A DNA stretch of 64,000 nt from Thalassobium sp. (GTDB taxonomy: Bacteria; Pseudomonadota; Gammaproteobacteria; Pseudomonadales; Oceanobacteraceae): the NCBI GenBank assembly GCA_002733205.1, contig NVUW01000004.1, positions 372,001-436,000 on the forward strand, written 5' to 3'. Shown one piece after another: positions 15,410-24,927 of the stretch. The translations under genes were made by a program, and so were the position numbers. The stretch's first letter is position 1, and each line of letters begins with the position of its first letter. The notes beneath the pieces are model-generated. The model saw nothing but the letters and a program-made list of their open reading frames with translations, was not told the origin of the DNA and did no database searches.

Positions 15410-18172
15410 ATGGTAGCCGAATCGAGCAACAAGGCGACTCATCCCGGTTATGCAGCCTCAATTCACCAGCTGCAGCACAGCTATGGAAAAAAAGACGCAC
15501 TCCATATTGAAAAACTGAGCATTCCTTCGGGGATCATGGCCGGACTAATCGGTCCCGATGGTGTGGGAAAGTCCACCTTACTGGCGTTAATCAGTGGAGT
15601 AAAACATCTTCAGCATGGTGATATTCAGGTGCTCGATGGCAATATCCGCTCATCCAGCTTCCGGCGACAATCCTTACACCGCATTGCCTACATGCCTCAG
15701 GGGTTGGGACGCAATCTGTATCCCACATTGAGCGTGGCAGAAAATCTGGATTTCTTCGCCAATTTATTTGGCCAGCCCAAAACCGAACGAAAACTGCGCA
15801 TTGATGCCCTCACCCGAGCCACCGGTCTTCACCCTTTCCTGCAACGTCCGGCGGGAAAGTTATCAGGCGGCATGAAGCAAAAACTAAGCTTGTGCTGTGC
15901 ACTGATTCATGACCCGGATCTGTTGATTCTGGATGAACCCACGACAGGGGTTGACCCTTTATCGCGCCAGCAATTCTGGCAGTTAATCCACCATATCCGC
16001 GACGGGCGGCCGGACATGAGCGTGATTGTCGCTACCGCGTATATGGAAGAAGCGCAGAATTTTGACTGGCTGGCAGCCATGGATGATGGCAGCGTTATTG
16101 CCAGTGGCACACCGGAAGAGCTACTGAAAAGAACCGGTTCCGACACCCTGGAACAGGCTTTTATTCACTTGCTACCTCCAGAAAAGCGCAGTAAACATCA
16201 GACAGTCAGTGTTCCTCCCTTGATGAACCGCCTCAGTGAACCGGCTATTGAAGCTCACGAATTAACGCGTAAATTCGGCGACTTTATCGCCGTCGACCGC
16301 GTGTCATTCAGCATTGATCGTGGTGAGATATTCGGCTTCCTGGGCTCCAACGGCTGTGGCAAGACCACCACCATGAAAATGCTCACCGGTTTATTGCCTG
16401 CTTCGTCCGGTGAAGCCCGTCTTTTTGGAAAAAAAGCGGCAGCCAACGACATGAGCACCCGCCAGCGTGTTGGCTACATGTCGCAGAGTTTTTCACTCTA
16501 CAGCGAAATCAGCGTACTGCAGAACCTACAACTGCACGCTTCTCTGTACAAGATGAAAGGCGCAGACGCCGAACAACGCATACAAGACGTTATGCAGGAT
16601 TTCGGCCTCCTGGAGTTAGCCGGTGAATTACCGGAAAGCCTGCCACTGGGTATCCGCCAGCGCCTGCAACTGGCGGTAGCGGTACTGCACAAACCCGATA
16701 TTTTAATTCTGGACGAACCAACCTCCGGTGTTGACCCTGTTGCCCGCGATCAGTTCTGGCATCACCTGATCCGCTTATCGCGCGAACAGGGTGTGACTAT
16801 TTTTATTTCCACCCACTTTATGAACGAAGCCGCCCGCTGTGACCGCGTATCATTAATGCACGCAGGTCAAGTGCTGGCGGTGGGAAAACCCACTGAGCTG
16901 GCGCAGGCCCGTGGGCAGACATCGCTGGAAACCGCCTTTGTCGATTATCTTCAGCAAGCCGCCGGGGAAAGCAGTACACGAGTAAAATCAGCCTTGTCAG
17001 TACCGGAAGCCGGCCTGAGTACTAACCATAAAAAGCAGGAAAAAGCCTTCAGTCTGCGCCGGTGGTGGGCCTACGCATACCGTGAAATGCTGGAAATCCA
17101 GCGCGATCCGGTGCGTCTGACCTTCGCCCTGCTCGGCCCCCTGTTTCTGATGCTGGCATTTGGTTACGGTATTTCCTTTGATGTCGAGGAACTGAGCTAC
17201 GCCGTACTGGATCAGGACCAGTCGCGCGAAAGCCGTTTGCTGCAGGAGGCTGTTGGCAGTTCACGTTATTTCAACGAGCAGCCGGCCATTCATGATTATG
17301 CGTCCGCCGTGCAGCAACTGCAGAGCGGCAAACTGACGATGGTGATTGATATTCCACCCAACTTTGGCCGCGATTATATGCGCCATCAACAACCGGAAGT
17401 ACAGATACTACTGGACGGCGCTATGCCGTTTAAAGCAGAAACCGGCGCCGGCTATATTGCCGGCATGACGGTGGCAGAGCTGATGCAGATCGCGCAGCGC
17501 GACCCGCATATGCCAGTAACGCACATGCCCGCCGAAATCAGCACCCGCTTTCTGTTTAATCAGGCGTTTAAAAGTGTGTATTCCATCGTGCCCGGCGTGG
17601 TCATGCTGATGCTGGTGCTGATTCCCACCATGATGACGGCGCTGGGCATTGTGCGCGAAAAAGAAACCGGCTCGATTGCGAATTTTCACTCAACACCGGT
17701 TACGCGGCTCGAATTTTTATTGGGTAAACAAACACCCTACCTGCTCATTGGCCTGCTTAGTTTTATCACCTTAATGATGATGGCTGTATGGCTGTTTCAG
17801 GTGCCGGTTAAAGGCTCATTCAGCGCGCTGGCTGCCGGTGCCTTGCTCTACGTGTTCACCACCACAGGCTTTGGCCTGGTGATCTCAGCCGTTACCCGCA
17901 CTCAGGTGGCGGCCATGTTTGCCTCCGCCGTACTCACGGTTATTCCGTCGGTGAATTTCTCCGGCCTGTTGACGCCAGTATCCACCCTGAATGAAGGCGG
18001 CCGCCTGATTGCTTTGTCGTTCCCATCCTCCTGGTTTCAGCAGATCAGTATTGGCACCTTTACCAAGGCACTGGGCTGGCAGGAATTGTGGTGGAATCAT
18101 GTGGCGCTGGCGGGCTTTGTAGTGATTTTTACTCTGCTGGCCTGGCTCGGCCTGAATAAGCAGGAGCGCTGA
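15410..18172 (+). CDS. rbbA: ABC transporter fusion: two ATPases plus ABC-2 permease (RbbA-like)
   Basis: The 920-residue protein joins three parts. ATPase 1 (about 1-260) has Walker A GPDGVGKS, signature LSGGMKQKL and Walker B LLILDEPTTGVD. ATPase 2 (about 280-530) has GSNGCGKT and ILILDEPTSGVD, but its signature reads LPLGIRQRL in place of LSGGxxQ. An ABC-2 permease with about six membrane segments follows (550-920). E. coli RbbA (YhiH), first described as a ribosome-associated ATPase, has the same layout and size (911 aa). The degenerate second signature suggests one weak composite ATP site. It starts 2 bp after the HlyD-like gene and overlaps the next gene by one base. Confidence 0.88.
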   Translation: MVAESSNKATHPGYAASIHQLQHSYGKKDALHIEKLSIPSGIMAGLIGPDGVGKSTLLALISGVKHLQHGDIQVLDGNIRSSSFRRQSLHRIAYMPQGLGRNLYPTLSVAENLDFFANLFGQPKTERKLRIDALTRATGLHPFLQRPAGKLSGGMKQKLSLCCALIHDPDLLILDEPTTGVDPLSRQQFWQLIHHIRDGRPDMSVIVATAYMEEAQNFDWLAAMDDGSVIASGTPEELLKRTGSDTLEQAFIHLLPPEKRSKHQTVSVPPLMNRLSEPAIEAHELTRKFGDFIAVDRVSFSIDRGEIFGFLGSNGCGKTTTMKMLTGLLPASSGEARLFGKKAAANDMSTRQRVGYMSQSFSLYSEISVLQNLQLHASLYKMKGADAEQRIQDVMQDFGLLELAGELPESLPLGIRQRLQLAVAVLHKPDILILDEPTSGVDPVARDQFWHHLIRLSREQGVTIFISTHFMNEAARCDRVSLMHAGQVLAVGKPTELAQARGQTSLETAFVDYLQQAAGESSTRVKSALSVPEAGLSTNHKKQEKAFSLRRWWAYAYREMLEIQRDPVRLTFALLGPLFLMLAFGYGISFDVEELSYAVLDQDQSRESRLLQEAVGSSRYFNEQPAIHDYASAVQQLQSGKLTMVIDIPPNFGRDYMRHQQPEVQILLDGAMPFKAETGAGYIAGMTVAELMQIAQRDPHMPVTHMPAEISTRFLFNQAFKSVYSIVPGVVMLMLVLIPTMMTALGIVREKETGSIANFHSTPVTRLEFLLGKQTPYLLIGLLSFITLMMMAVWLFQVPVKGSFSALAAGALLYVFTTTGFGLVISAVTRTQVAAMFASAVLTVIPSVNFSGLLTPVSTLNEGGRLIALSFPSSWFQQISIGTFTKALGWQELWWNHVALAGFVVIFTLLAWLGLNKQER

Positions 18173-19296
18173 TGAATCTGAATAATATTTTTCGCCTTGG
18201 CATCAAAGAGCTGTTCAGCATTAAATCCGATACCGTGCTGATAGCGCTGATTGCGTATATTTTCTCTTTTGCTATTTACTCAGTGGCTACCGGAGTGAAT
18301 TTTGAAGTGAATAACGTCAGCGTAGCGGTGGCCGACGACGACCAGTCGTTGTTAAGCCGTAAAATCACGGCCGCCCTGTTACCGCCGCAGTTCCGGCCTG
18401 CCGAGGTCATCAGCAGCGAGCAGATGACCACCGCACTGGAGCAGGGACGTTATGTGTTTATTCTGGTGTTTCCACCCAATTTTGAAAAAGAACTGCTGCA
18501 GGGCAACCGCCCGGAGCTGCAGCTCAACATAGACGCTACGGCCGTTTCGCAGGCAGGTAACGGTGCCGTCTATATTCAACAGATCATTTTCAATGAAGTG
18601 GTGGAGTATCTTGCACCGGGTATGAAATGGCAGGATCAGATGCCGGTACGCATTAACGTGCGCAAGCTGTTTAATCCCAACAGCAGCTCATTGTGGTTTA
18701 ACGCCGTGATGCAGCTGATTAACAGCACCACCATGCTCGGTCTGATTCTGACCGGTGCTGCCCTGATCCGTGAACGTGAACACGGCACCATTGAGCATTT
18801 ACTGGTGATGCCGGTAACGCCGGCGGAAATTATGTTGGCGAAAATCTGGTCCAATACCCTGGTGATTCTGGTGGTCACTCTGCTGTCGTTGTGGCTGGTT
18901 GTGCATCACTGGCTGGCGGTGCCGGTGCAGGGCTCTGTGTTGTTGTTTGCCGCCGGCACCCTGCTGTATCTGTTTTCGGTCACGGCCCTGGGAATTATGC
19001 TCGGCACCATGACCTACACCATGGCACAGTTCGGCCTGCTGATTATTCCGTTTATCGTAGTCATGAACCTGCTGTCCGGTGGTACAACCCCCATGGAAAG
19101 CATGCCCGAAGTGGTTCAGCAACTCATGCAGCTTTCACCCTCCACCCATTACGTCAGCTTCGCACAGACCGTACTCTACCGAGGAGGGAATATTACAATG
19201 GTCAGCCAGCCAATATTGATACTGATTGCATCTTCTGTGGTCTTCTTCCTGATCGCTTTAGGTCGCTTCAGGCGGACCATCGAAAAGGTAGGGTGA
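18172..19296 (+). CDS. yhhJ: ABC-2 type permease, YhhJ-like
   Basis: The 374-residue protein has one N-terminal membrane segment, a large periplasmic loop (about residues 45-180, with VAVADDDQSLLSRKI) and five C-terminal membrane segments including the conserved REREHGTIEHLLVMPVTPAEI stretch. This is the ABC-2 permease architecture of YhhJ/YbhR. It would pair with the permease part of the upstream RbbA-like fusion to make the transport path. The ATG overlaps the RbbA stop (ATGA at 18172), so the genes are translationally coupled. No terminator is evident in the 290 bp that follow. Confidence 0.88.
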   Translation: MNLNNIFRLGIKELFSIKSDTVLIALIAYIFSFAIYSVATGVNFEVNNVSVAVADDDQSLLSRKITAALLPPQFRPAEVISSEQMTTALEQGRYVFILVFPPNFEKELLQGNRPELQLNIDATAVSQAGNGAVYIQQIIFNEVVEYLAPGMKWQDQMPVRINVRKLFNPNSSSLWFNAVMQLINSTTMLGLILTGAALIREREHGTIEHLLVMPVTPAEIMLAKIWSNTLVILVVTLLSLWLVVHHWLAVPVQGSVLLFAAGTLLYLFSVTALGIMLGTMTYTMAQFGLLIIPFIVVMNLLSGGTTPMESMPEVVQQLMQLSPSTHYVSFAQTVLYRGGNITMVSQPILILIASSVVFFLIALGRFRRTIEKVG

Positions 19297-19586
19297 GTGC
19301 TGGAGTGTTGTATTTCGCTAACGAGTAGCACCATGCAATCGATCAAAATAAACTAATAATGCAGCGAAAAAGCCAATTGTTGGAGCGAAATTTGGATCAA
19401 TATGCTCAAGTTATCTAGAAATGTGCTCATTTTCTGCTTTACCGCACAGTTTGCCCCCCAAAAAACCTGACAGCCCTGAATGCCCAGTCAAAAATCCAGG
19501 GTCATAAACTCCAAGAGCTGTAATAAAGTCACGATATCCGTTACCCGCCACCACTGGATTTTCTTGCCAGTCTTACCTTTCTAAAA

Positions 19587-19606
19587 TACTGTATATATAA
19601 ACAGTA
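19587..19606. promoter_or_regulatory. LexA (SOS) box upstream of umuDC
   Basis: TACTGTATATATAAACAGTA matches the gammaproteobacterial LexA consensus (CTG-N10-CAG with an AT-rich core and flanking TA) almost perfectly. It ends 20 bp before the umuD start, where it would overlap the promoter. This places umuDC under tight SOS control. The rest of the 19297-19586 gap shows no gene. Confidence 0.93.
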
Positions 19607-19626
19607 TTCATGTAAGCATAATCACT

Positions 19627-20067
19627 ATGAGCATCACCTTACTTGGCAACGCCATCGAAGGCCCGGTAACTGCCGCATGGCGTGTGCCCTTATACACAGA
19701 GCGCGTTCCGGCGGGCTTTCCGTCCCCCGCACAGGATTACATTGAACAGACTCTGGATCTGAATGAGCTGTGCATCAGCCATCCGGCTGCCACGTTCTTT
19801 GTGCGGGTGGAAGGCGAATCCATGACCGGTGCCGGCATCTTCCCGAACGATATTCTGGTGGTCGACCGGTCGCTGACCGCCCGCCATGGCGACATTGTCA
19901 TTGCCAGCCTGGAACGGGAGATGACGGTCAAACAGCTGCACCTGAACCCACCGCCAGTGCAGCTGCGCGCCTGCAATCCTGCCTATCCGCCATTGGTTAT
20001 CAGTGAAGGCATGGTGCTGGAGATTTTTGGTGTGGTAACCCATGTGGTCAGGAACCTGCGCCAGTGA
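19627..20067 (+). CDS. umuD: UmuD, SOS-mutagenesis peptidase/polymerase V subunit
   Basis: The 146-residue protein has the LexA/UmuD S24 peptidase fold. The self-cleavage site is A29-G30 (RVPAGFPSP), the nucleophile S65 lies in VEGESMTGAGI and the general base K102 in EMTVKQL. All are offset by five from E. coli UmuD (C24-G25, S60, K97), so the processing logic is intact. RecA-stimulated cleavage gives UmuD', which joins UmuC in polymerase V. A LexA box lies 20 bp upstream and umuC overlaps its stop. Confidence 0.95.
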   Translation: MSITLLGNAIEGPVTAAWRVPLYTERVPAGFPSPAQDYIEQTLDLNELCISHPAATFFVRVEGESMTGAGIFPNDILVVDRSLTARHGDIVIASLEREMTVKQLHLNPPPVQLRACNPAYPPLVISEGMVLEIFGVVTHVVRNLRQ

Positions 20068-21329
20068 CAGTGTTTGCCCTGGTCGACTGCAACAACTTCT
20101 ACGCCAGCTGTGAAAAGCTGTTCCGCCCCGATCTGCGCCATGCACCGGTGGTCGTACTCTCGAACAATGACGGTTGCGTAGTGGCGCGCTCGAAAGAAGC
20201 CAGGGCCCTCGGCATCAGAATGGGCGTTCCAGTGCATAAAATTCAGGAGCAGATTCAGCAACAGGGCATTCAGGTTTTTTCATCCAACTATGCGTTGTAT
20301 GGCGACATCTCCAACCGGGTAATGCAAACCCTCGAAGCCTTGGCACCGGCGGTTGAGGTGTATTCCATTGATGAAGCCTTTCTCGATTTAACCGGCGTGG
20401 CGAATGCGATGGAGCTGACTGAATTCGGGCTGCAGGTACGGACCACCGTACAGCAACACATCGGCATGAGCGTCTGCGTCGGGATGGCACCGAGCAAGAC
20501 ACTCGCCAAGCTGGCGAACCATGCGGCCAAGCAATATCCGGCCACCCGTGGCGTGGTGGATTTAACCAACCCGGCACGACAAAAGAAGTTGCTGGGTTTA
20601 ATGCCGGTGAATGAGGTCTGGGGCGTGGGGCGCAAGCTCAGCGCGCGGCTGAATGCCATCGGTATTACCACCGCCTTACAACTGGCAGAGCAGAATCCGA
20701 AAGATATCCGGCGTAACTTCTCGGTGGTGCTGGAACGCACCGTGCGCGAGCTGAATGGCGAAAGTTGCCTGGCGCTGGAAGACATTACTCCCACCAAGCA
20801 GCAGATTTTGTGCAGTCGCAGCTTTGGTCAGCGGGTTACCCGCTATACCGAGTTGCACGAAGCCATCAGCAGCTACGTTGCCCGCGCCGCCGAAAAGCTT
20901 CGCCATGAGCAGCAGCAATGTCAGTTTATCAGCATTTACATCCGCACCGGGTTGTTCAACCTCAGCGATCCGCGCTACAGCAACAGCGCCAGTCTGCGGC
21001 TGGATTATCCGACGGATGACACCCGCTTGTTACTACAAGCTGGCGGACGATTACTACAGACCATCTGGAAAGACGGCTACCGCTACGCAAAAGCCGGTAT
21101 CACTCTCAGCGACTTTTACGACCGTGGAGTGGCGCAGCCGGATCTGTTTACCCAACAGGTGATCAGCCCGAGCAGCGCACGACTGATGCAAGTAGTCGAC
21201 CGCATTAATCAACAGCAGCGTGGAAAAGTGTTCTTCGCCAGCCAGGGTGCTGGCAAAGCCTGGGCAATGAACCGTAATCATCTGTCACCCGGTTACACCA
21301 CAGACTGGAAACAGCTTCCCCGGGTTTAA
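20064..21329 (+). CDS. umuC: UmuC, translesion DNA polymerase V catalytic subunit
   Basis: The 421-residue protein is a Y-family polymerase. The palm holds LVDCNNFYASCEKLF near the N-terminus and VEVYSIDEAFLDLTG with the paired acidic residues near residue 100. A helix-hairpin-helix-like stretch (LMPVNEVWGVGRKLSARLNAIG), the little-finger domain and the UmuC-type C-terminus follow. E. coli UmuC is 422 residues. The GTG start at 20064 overlaps the umuD stop (GTGA), giving coupled translation. Both genes are complete, so the cell should have SOS-induced mutagenesis. Confidence 0.95.
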   Translation: MTVFALVDCNNFYASCEKLFRPDLRHAPVVVLSNNDGCVVARSKEARALGIRMGVPVHKIQEQIQQQGIQVFSSNYALYGDISNRVMQTLEALAPAVEVYSIDEAFLDLTGVANAMELTEFGLQVRTTVQQHIGMSVCVGMAPSKTLAKLANHAAKQYPATRGVVDLTNPARQKKLLGLMPVNEVWGVGRKLSARLNAIGITTALQLAEQNPKDIRRNFSVVLERTVRELNGESCLALEDITPTKQQILCSRSFGQRVTRYTELHEAISSYVARAAEKLRHEQQQCQFISIYIRTGLFNLSDPRYSNSASLRLDYPTDDTRLLLQAGGRLLQTIWKDGYRYAKAGITLSDFYDRGVAQPDLFTQQVISPSSARLMQVVDRINQQQRGKVFFASQGAGKAWAMNRNHLSPGYTTDWKQLPRV

Positions 21330-21617
21330 AAAAAGAATAACCAACTGAAGAGAAGCGAGAGCCAAAAAACTGCGGCCATGACCAAGGATAAGTTGAGATC
21401 GAGCACCATCACCATCCCTCAGCGCGATAACCACCAAAAGCAGAATTGCATACTCACGTTATCTGGACGTGCATTCATACTCTCCGTTGCTGCGCAACCT
21501 TATAAAAATTTCAAAGAAACGAATAACAGGTCATTAGTTGAGTTCCATTTTTTTCGTCCATCCTGTTTCAAAAAATATATCAATGGCCAGCTTCTACCGA
21601 CGGTAAAAATTAATTAT

Positions 21618-21887
21618 TTAAGGCACCTCTGAATCATTCGGTGCACGCTTCGGCTTACTGACAAGGTTCAGGTCAAGGCGCCACGGTGAAGGCATAACGA
21701 GTTACGCAAAAACCCGGCAGCAGCGAGCTGGATTGTTTCAGAAAGCCAGCGGGGAGTGAGCCACTAAAGCGTTTGCCGGTGTTGTCAATTTCAAAAAGGA
21801 CTCGCCATTCACTGCAGTCAGCGCCTTGTCAAAAGCACTTTGCAGCACTCACGCGAAGCGGTGCGGAATGATTCAGGGGTGCCTTAA
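21618..21887. mobile_element. MITE-like element with 22-bp terminal inverted repeats
   Basis: The left end TTAAGGCACCTCTGAATCAT and the right end, read on the other strand, TTAAGGCACCCCTGAATCAT match over 22 bp with one mismatch. The 270 bp between them hold no convincing gene. The ends share an outer TTAA, which may be part of the repeat or a duplicated target. A 12-base piece of the same end (TTAAGGCACCTC) is present at 24693-24704. The size, ends and lack of coding content fit a non-autonomous transposable element. I see no transposase in the window. The rest of 21330-22129 holds no supported gene. Confidence 0.6.
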
Positions 21888-22129
21888 TGACGCCTGGTTT
21901 AAACATCAACACCCGGAAATTTTAACTGTACAGACCTTGTAAAAGAACGCCTTTATAATTCCACACAGGCCAATATTAATTGCTACATTTAACTGGCCCC
22001 AGTCACTATTAATAAAACTGTAAGTTTTCTGTAACTTATCGTTAATGCCTGAGACACATATCCTGATTAATGTTCCGCCACCCTTTGCAGAGAAGCCCTC
22101 TGCAGAGAAAACCAGATCAGGAGAAAACA

Positions 22130-24589
22130 GTGATTCATTCTCGCAGTATTTTCATGGCTTTTACCCTGTTGGCAGTGTTGCTGACCGGTTGTGGCGCAGA
22201 CGACAATTCAGACAAAAACCCATCCCCGGATGTACCGGACACCGAAGATCCTGGCAAACCAACGGATCCAACAGACCCATCCCCCGGACTGCCGGATGTC
22301 GCGGCTCCGGTCTCAGCGACAGCCCCCGATTTTATTGTTCGCCCTTATCTGCAGTCTCCGGGTACCGACACGATGTCGGTCATGTTTGAGACACAAGACT
22401 CTGCTCCTCAGGTGTGGGCTCGTCCGTTTGGCACAAAAGGTGAGTTTTTAAAAGTCACCGCCACTGCGGTATCTGCAGATGGGCTGGTTTATCGTGCACC
22501 ATTAACCGGATTAACCTCCAATACTCTGTATGAATATTATGTGCTGTCCGCCAATGGTGCTGACACCCAGAATGTAACTCAGGCTTTTGCTTTTAAAACC
22601 TGGCCGGCCACGACTGATAACGTCAGCGAAGCGCGTTTTATTGCCCTGAGTGACACTCAGCTGGATACCGCAAGTAACGAAGAAGTGCTGCGCAATGTGG
22701 TAAAAGACGGCTTTATGACCATCGAGTGTAATGCGGCGCAGCCAGAAACCTGTGCGGAAAATATTGCCGGTATTACCGTTTCTGGTGACGTTGTTCAGAC
22801 CGGTGGCAACCGTGATAACTGGCGCAGCCAGTTCTTCGGACGCATGGCCGACATTACGCCATACGTGCCGTTAATTACCGTACCAGGCAACCATGATTAC
22901 TACAGCAATGCTGAGCTGGAACTGTACCGCACCTATATGTCACCACCGGATACCGGTTCCGTTGGTTATGACAAACGTTGGTATTATCTGGACTATCTGA
23001 ATTTGCGTTTAATCGGACTCGACAGTTATCCGATTTCTGGTGCGCACGGCAGCTTTAATATTGAAACCCTGGCTGTCCAACGCCAATGGCTGCGTGAAAC
23101 TCTGAAAGATGCCGAGCTGAATTCAAGCCAGTTTGTAATGGGTATGTTCCATCATGGTTGTCTTTCAGAAATGTGGAACGTGGGCGAAAGTATCGGCTCC
23201 TGTGAACTGGTCACTGAGCTGGAACAATTCAGTCAGCATACGGGCGCGGTTACCGGACATTTATTTGGTCATACCCATGCTTATTCCCGTGGACAATCGA
23301 TGAACGTGCCGCATTTGTGGCTCAACGCGGCCAGCGCGTCGGGCTATATCGAGCCGTTAAACGATGAAGAGCATCAGAAAAATCAGCTGCGCGATTACGA
23401 CACGTTTGAAATCAGCCGCAGTGAGTTTGGCTACAGTGTGCTGACCTATCAGTTTGGTAGTGAACCCACGCTGACACTGGTGCGCAGAAAAGGCGGTTTT
23501 GATGGCGATACCGGCTTTGCCATCATTGATCAGGTGGTTTTCCAGCCCGGCGTTGAGAGCAATGTTCCTCACGCGGTCAGCGGAACCGGTGATGCCGACC
23601 GTAGCGCAATCACATTGGGTATTCAGGTTGCTCTGCCCGAGAATGTGCATGAAGTGCAGTGGCAGCTATCTGAATCTGCCGACTTCTCCGCTACCGTGTT
23701 TGATGTCTGGGGTAACCATACCCGTCACACCAACCTTTATTACGCTGAAGCCGCCGCCGTTACCGGCGATAAATCCTTCGGTTTTGACGCCATTAATACC
23801 CAGCAGGATGCTGATATTTTCCAGCTGGATCTGATTGCACTCATGGAAGAGCAGACTGTACGCCCCGGTGCCGATCAGTATTTCCGCTGGCATAAACGTT
23901 TCTCGTCTCAGAACACTCACACATCATCCTACGATGACTACGCCGGTCAGCCATGGCCATCGCTCAGCCTGAAACCCGGTTCAACTTACTACTGGCGTGC
24001 ACGGGTAAGGAATAACGAGATGAACTGGTCGGAGTGGAGCGATAACAATCAGTTTCGTCTGAACGGTACCCGCACCGATAACCTGTTGGTGAATGGTGAT
24101 GCTGAAACCGGAGATACCAGCAGCTGGACGCTCGACGCCGGTCTGATCAGCGCCATCACCGCCAGCGACAACGGTGGCTTTGCCGCCGCAGACGGCAACT
24201 ATTATTTCGCTGGCCGCGGCTTTGGTCACAGCACTTCTGCTGCGTGCTGTACCGACCGTCAGTCACAGGTCGTCGACCTCAGCACTTACCATTCCGAAAT
24301 AGATGCAGGCAGTGTATTTGTCGAATTTTCTGTAATGGCGACCACCTGGTCGGGTGCCGACCAACCGGAAATTCTGCTGGAGTTTCTGGATGATAGCGGC
24401 CAGGTTATTAACTGGTCAGGCGATGAGCCGCGCAGTGTATCCAGTGCCAAATCCTGGCAGCAAGTGAAGATTGAAGGGGCGGTTCCGGCCGGAACCCGCT
24501 CGGCTCGCGTTTCAATCGGCGGAGAACGCAAAGCCGGCTCCGACAATGATGTCTACTTCGATAATCTGTCGCTGAATCTGCTTTACTGA
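22130..24589 (+). CDS. Lipoprotein metallophosphoesterase, purple-acid-phosphatase-like
   Basis: The 819-residue protein has a lipoprotein signal (LLAVLLTGC, lipidated cysteine about residue 21), then a low-complexity Asp/Pro linker. A fibronectin-III-like domain (about 65-160) precedes a calcineurin-like phosphoesterase domain (about 165-430). The metal motifs are SDTQ, SGDVVQ, PGNHDYY, FHHG and GHTHAYSRG; the first motif has Q where many relatives have H. The tail holds beta-rich regions and ends in a jelly-roll-like module (NLLVNGDAETGDTSSW onward) resembling carbohydrate-binding modules. It probably releases phosphate from organic esters at the outer membrane. I start at GTG 22130, with CAGGAG five bases upstream; an ATG at 22070 adds 20 residues that spoil the signal peptide. 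Confidence 0.82.
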   Translation: MIHSRSIFMAFTLLAVLLTGCGADDNSDKNPSPDVPDTEDPGKPTDPTDPSPGLPDVAAPVSATAPDFIVRPYLQSPGTDTMSVMFETQDSAPQVWARPFGTKGEFLKVTATAVSADGLVYRAPLTGLTSNTLYEYYVLSANGADTQNVTQAFAFKTWPATTDNVSEARFIALSDTQLDTASNEEVLRNVVKDGFMTIECNAAQPETCAENIAGITVSGDVVQTGGNRDNWRSQFFGRMADITPYVPLITVPGNHDYYSNAELELYRTYMSPPDTGSVGYDKRWYYLDYLNLRLIGLDSYPISGAHGSFNIETLAVQRQWLRETLKDAELNSSQFVMGMFHHGCLSEMWNVGESIGSCELVTELEQFSQHTGAVTGHLFGHTHAYSRGQSMNVPHLWLNAASASGYIEPLNDEEHQKNQLRDYDTFEISRSEFGYSVLTYQFGSEPTLTLVRRKGGFDGDTGFAIIDQVVFQPGVESNVPHAVSGTGDADRSAITLGIQVALPENVHEVQWQLSESADFSATVFDVWGNHTRHTNLYYAEAAAVTGDKSFGFDAINTQQDADIFQLDLIALMEEQTVRPGADQYFRWHKRFSSQNTHTSSYDDYAGQPWPSLSLKPGSTYYWRARVRNNEMNWSEWSDNNQFRLNGTRTDNLLVNGDAETGDTSSWTLDAGLISAITASDNGGFAAADGNYYFAGRGFGHSTSAACCTDRQSQVVDLSTYHSEIDAGSVFVEFSVMATTWSGADQPEILLEFLDDSGQVINWSGDEPRSVSSAKSWQQVKIEGAVPAGTRSARVSIGGERKAGSDNDVYFDNLSLNLLY

Positions 24590-24648
24590 AACAGACTCTG
24601 CAATCGACGAAGCAAGTAAGCTTTTTCGTCAGGCGCTATCTACGTCAG

Positions 24649-24680
24649 AATCCCCGGCATAAACCGGGGATTTTGCGTTT
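24649..24680 (+). terminator. Rho-independent terminator after the phosphoesterase gene
   Basis: AATCCCCGG (24649-24657), a six-base loop and CCGGGGATT (24664-24672) form a strong hairpin that runs into TTTTGCGTTTT. Confidence 0.85.
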
Positions 24681-24782
24681 TAAGTGCTTTATTTAAGGCA
24701 CCTCAGCAATGTACTGACTCTGCACATCCACACAACACAAAAAGGCATGGCAGCCCCGGCAGTGATACCGCTGCATGTCACC

Positions 24783-24911
24783 TGCACTTCCCCCTGCACT
24801 TCGTCTGCATCTCTCCTGTAAAACCCTTACGGAATTTTTACGGCAACCCGCGCTTTGCTGTCTCGAATTTTTACAGCCTCCGGCCGGACAATAGCGTCAT
24901 TGCCTGTCCGG
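24783..24911 (+). promoter_or_regulatory. Repeat-rich leader of trkH
   Basis: Three pieces of structure precede trkH. TGCACTTC occurs twice at 24783-24802. GAATTTTTAC occurs at 24832-24841 and again at 24865-24874, 33 bp apart, which places both on the same DNA face. CCGGACA (24884-24890) pairs with TGTCCGG (24905-24911) just before the ribosome site. The 33-bp-spaced pair could be a site for the OmpR-family regulator encoded downstream. This is inference from spacing and position. Confidence 0.45.
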
Positions 24912-24927
24912 TGAGGAGATGTGCAGC

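Noticed and set aside
21378-21632. An 84-codon frame after umuC
   Set aside because: No signal, no domain and no ribosome site; its last codons run into the inverted repeat of the MITE-like element.
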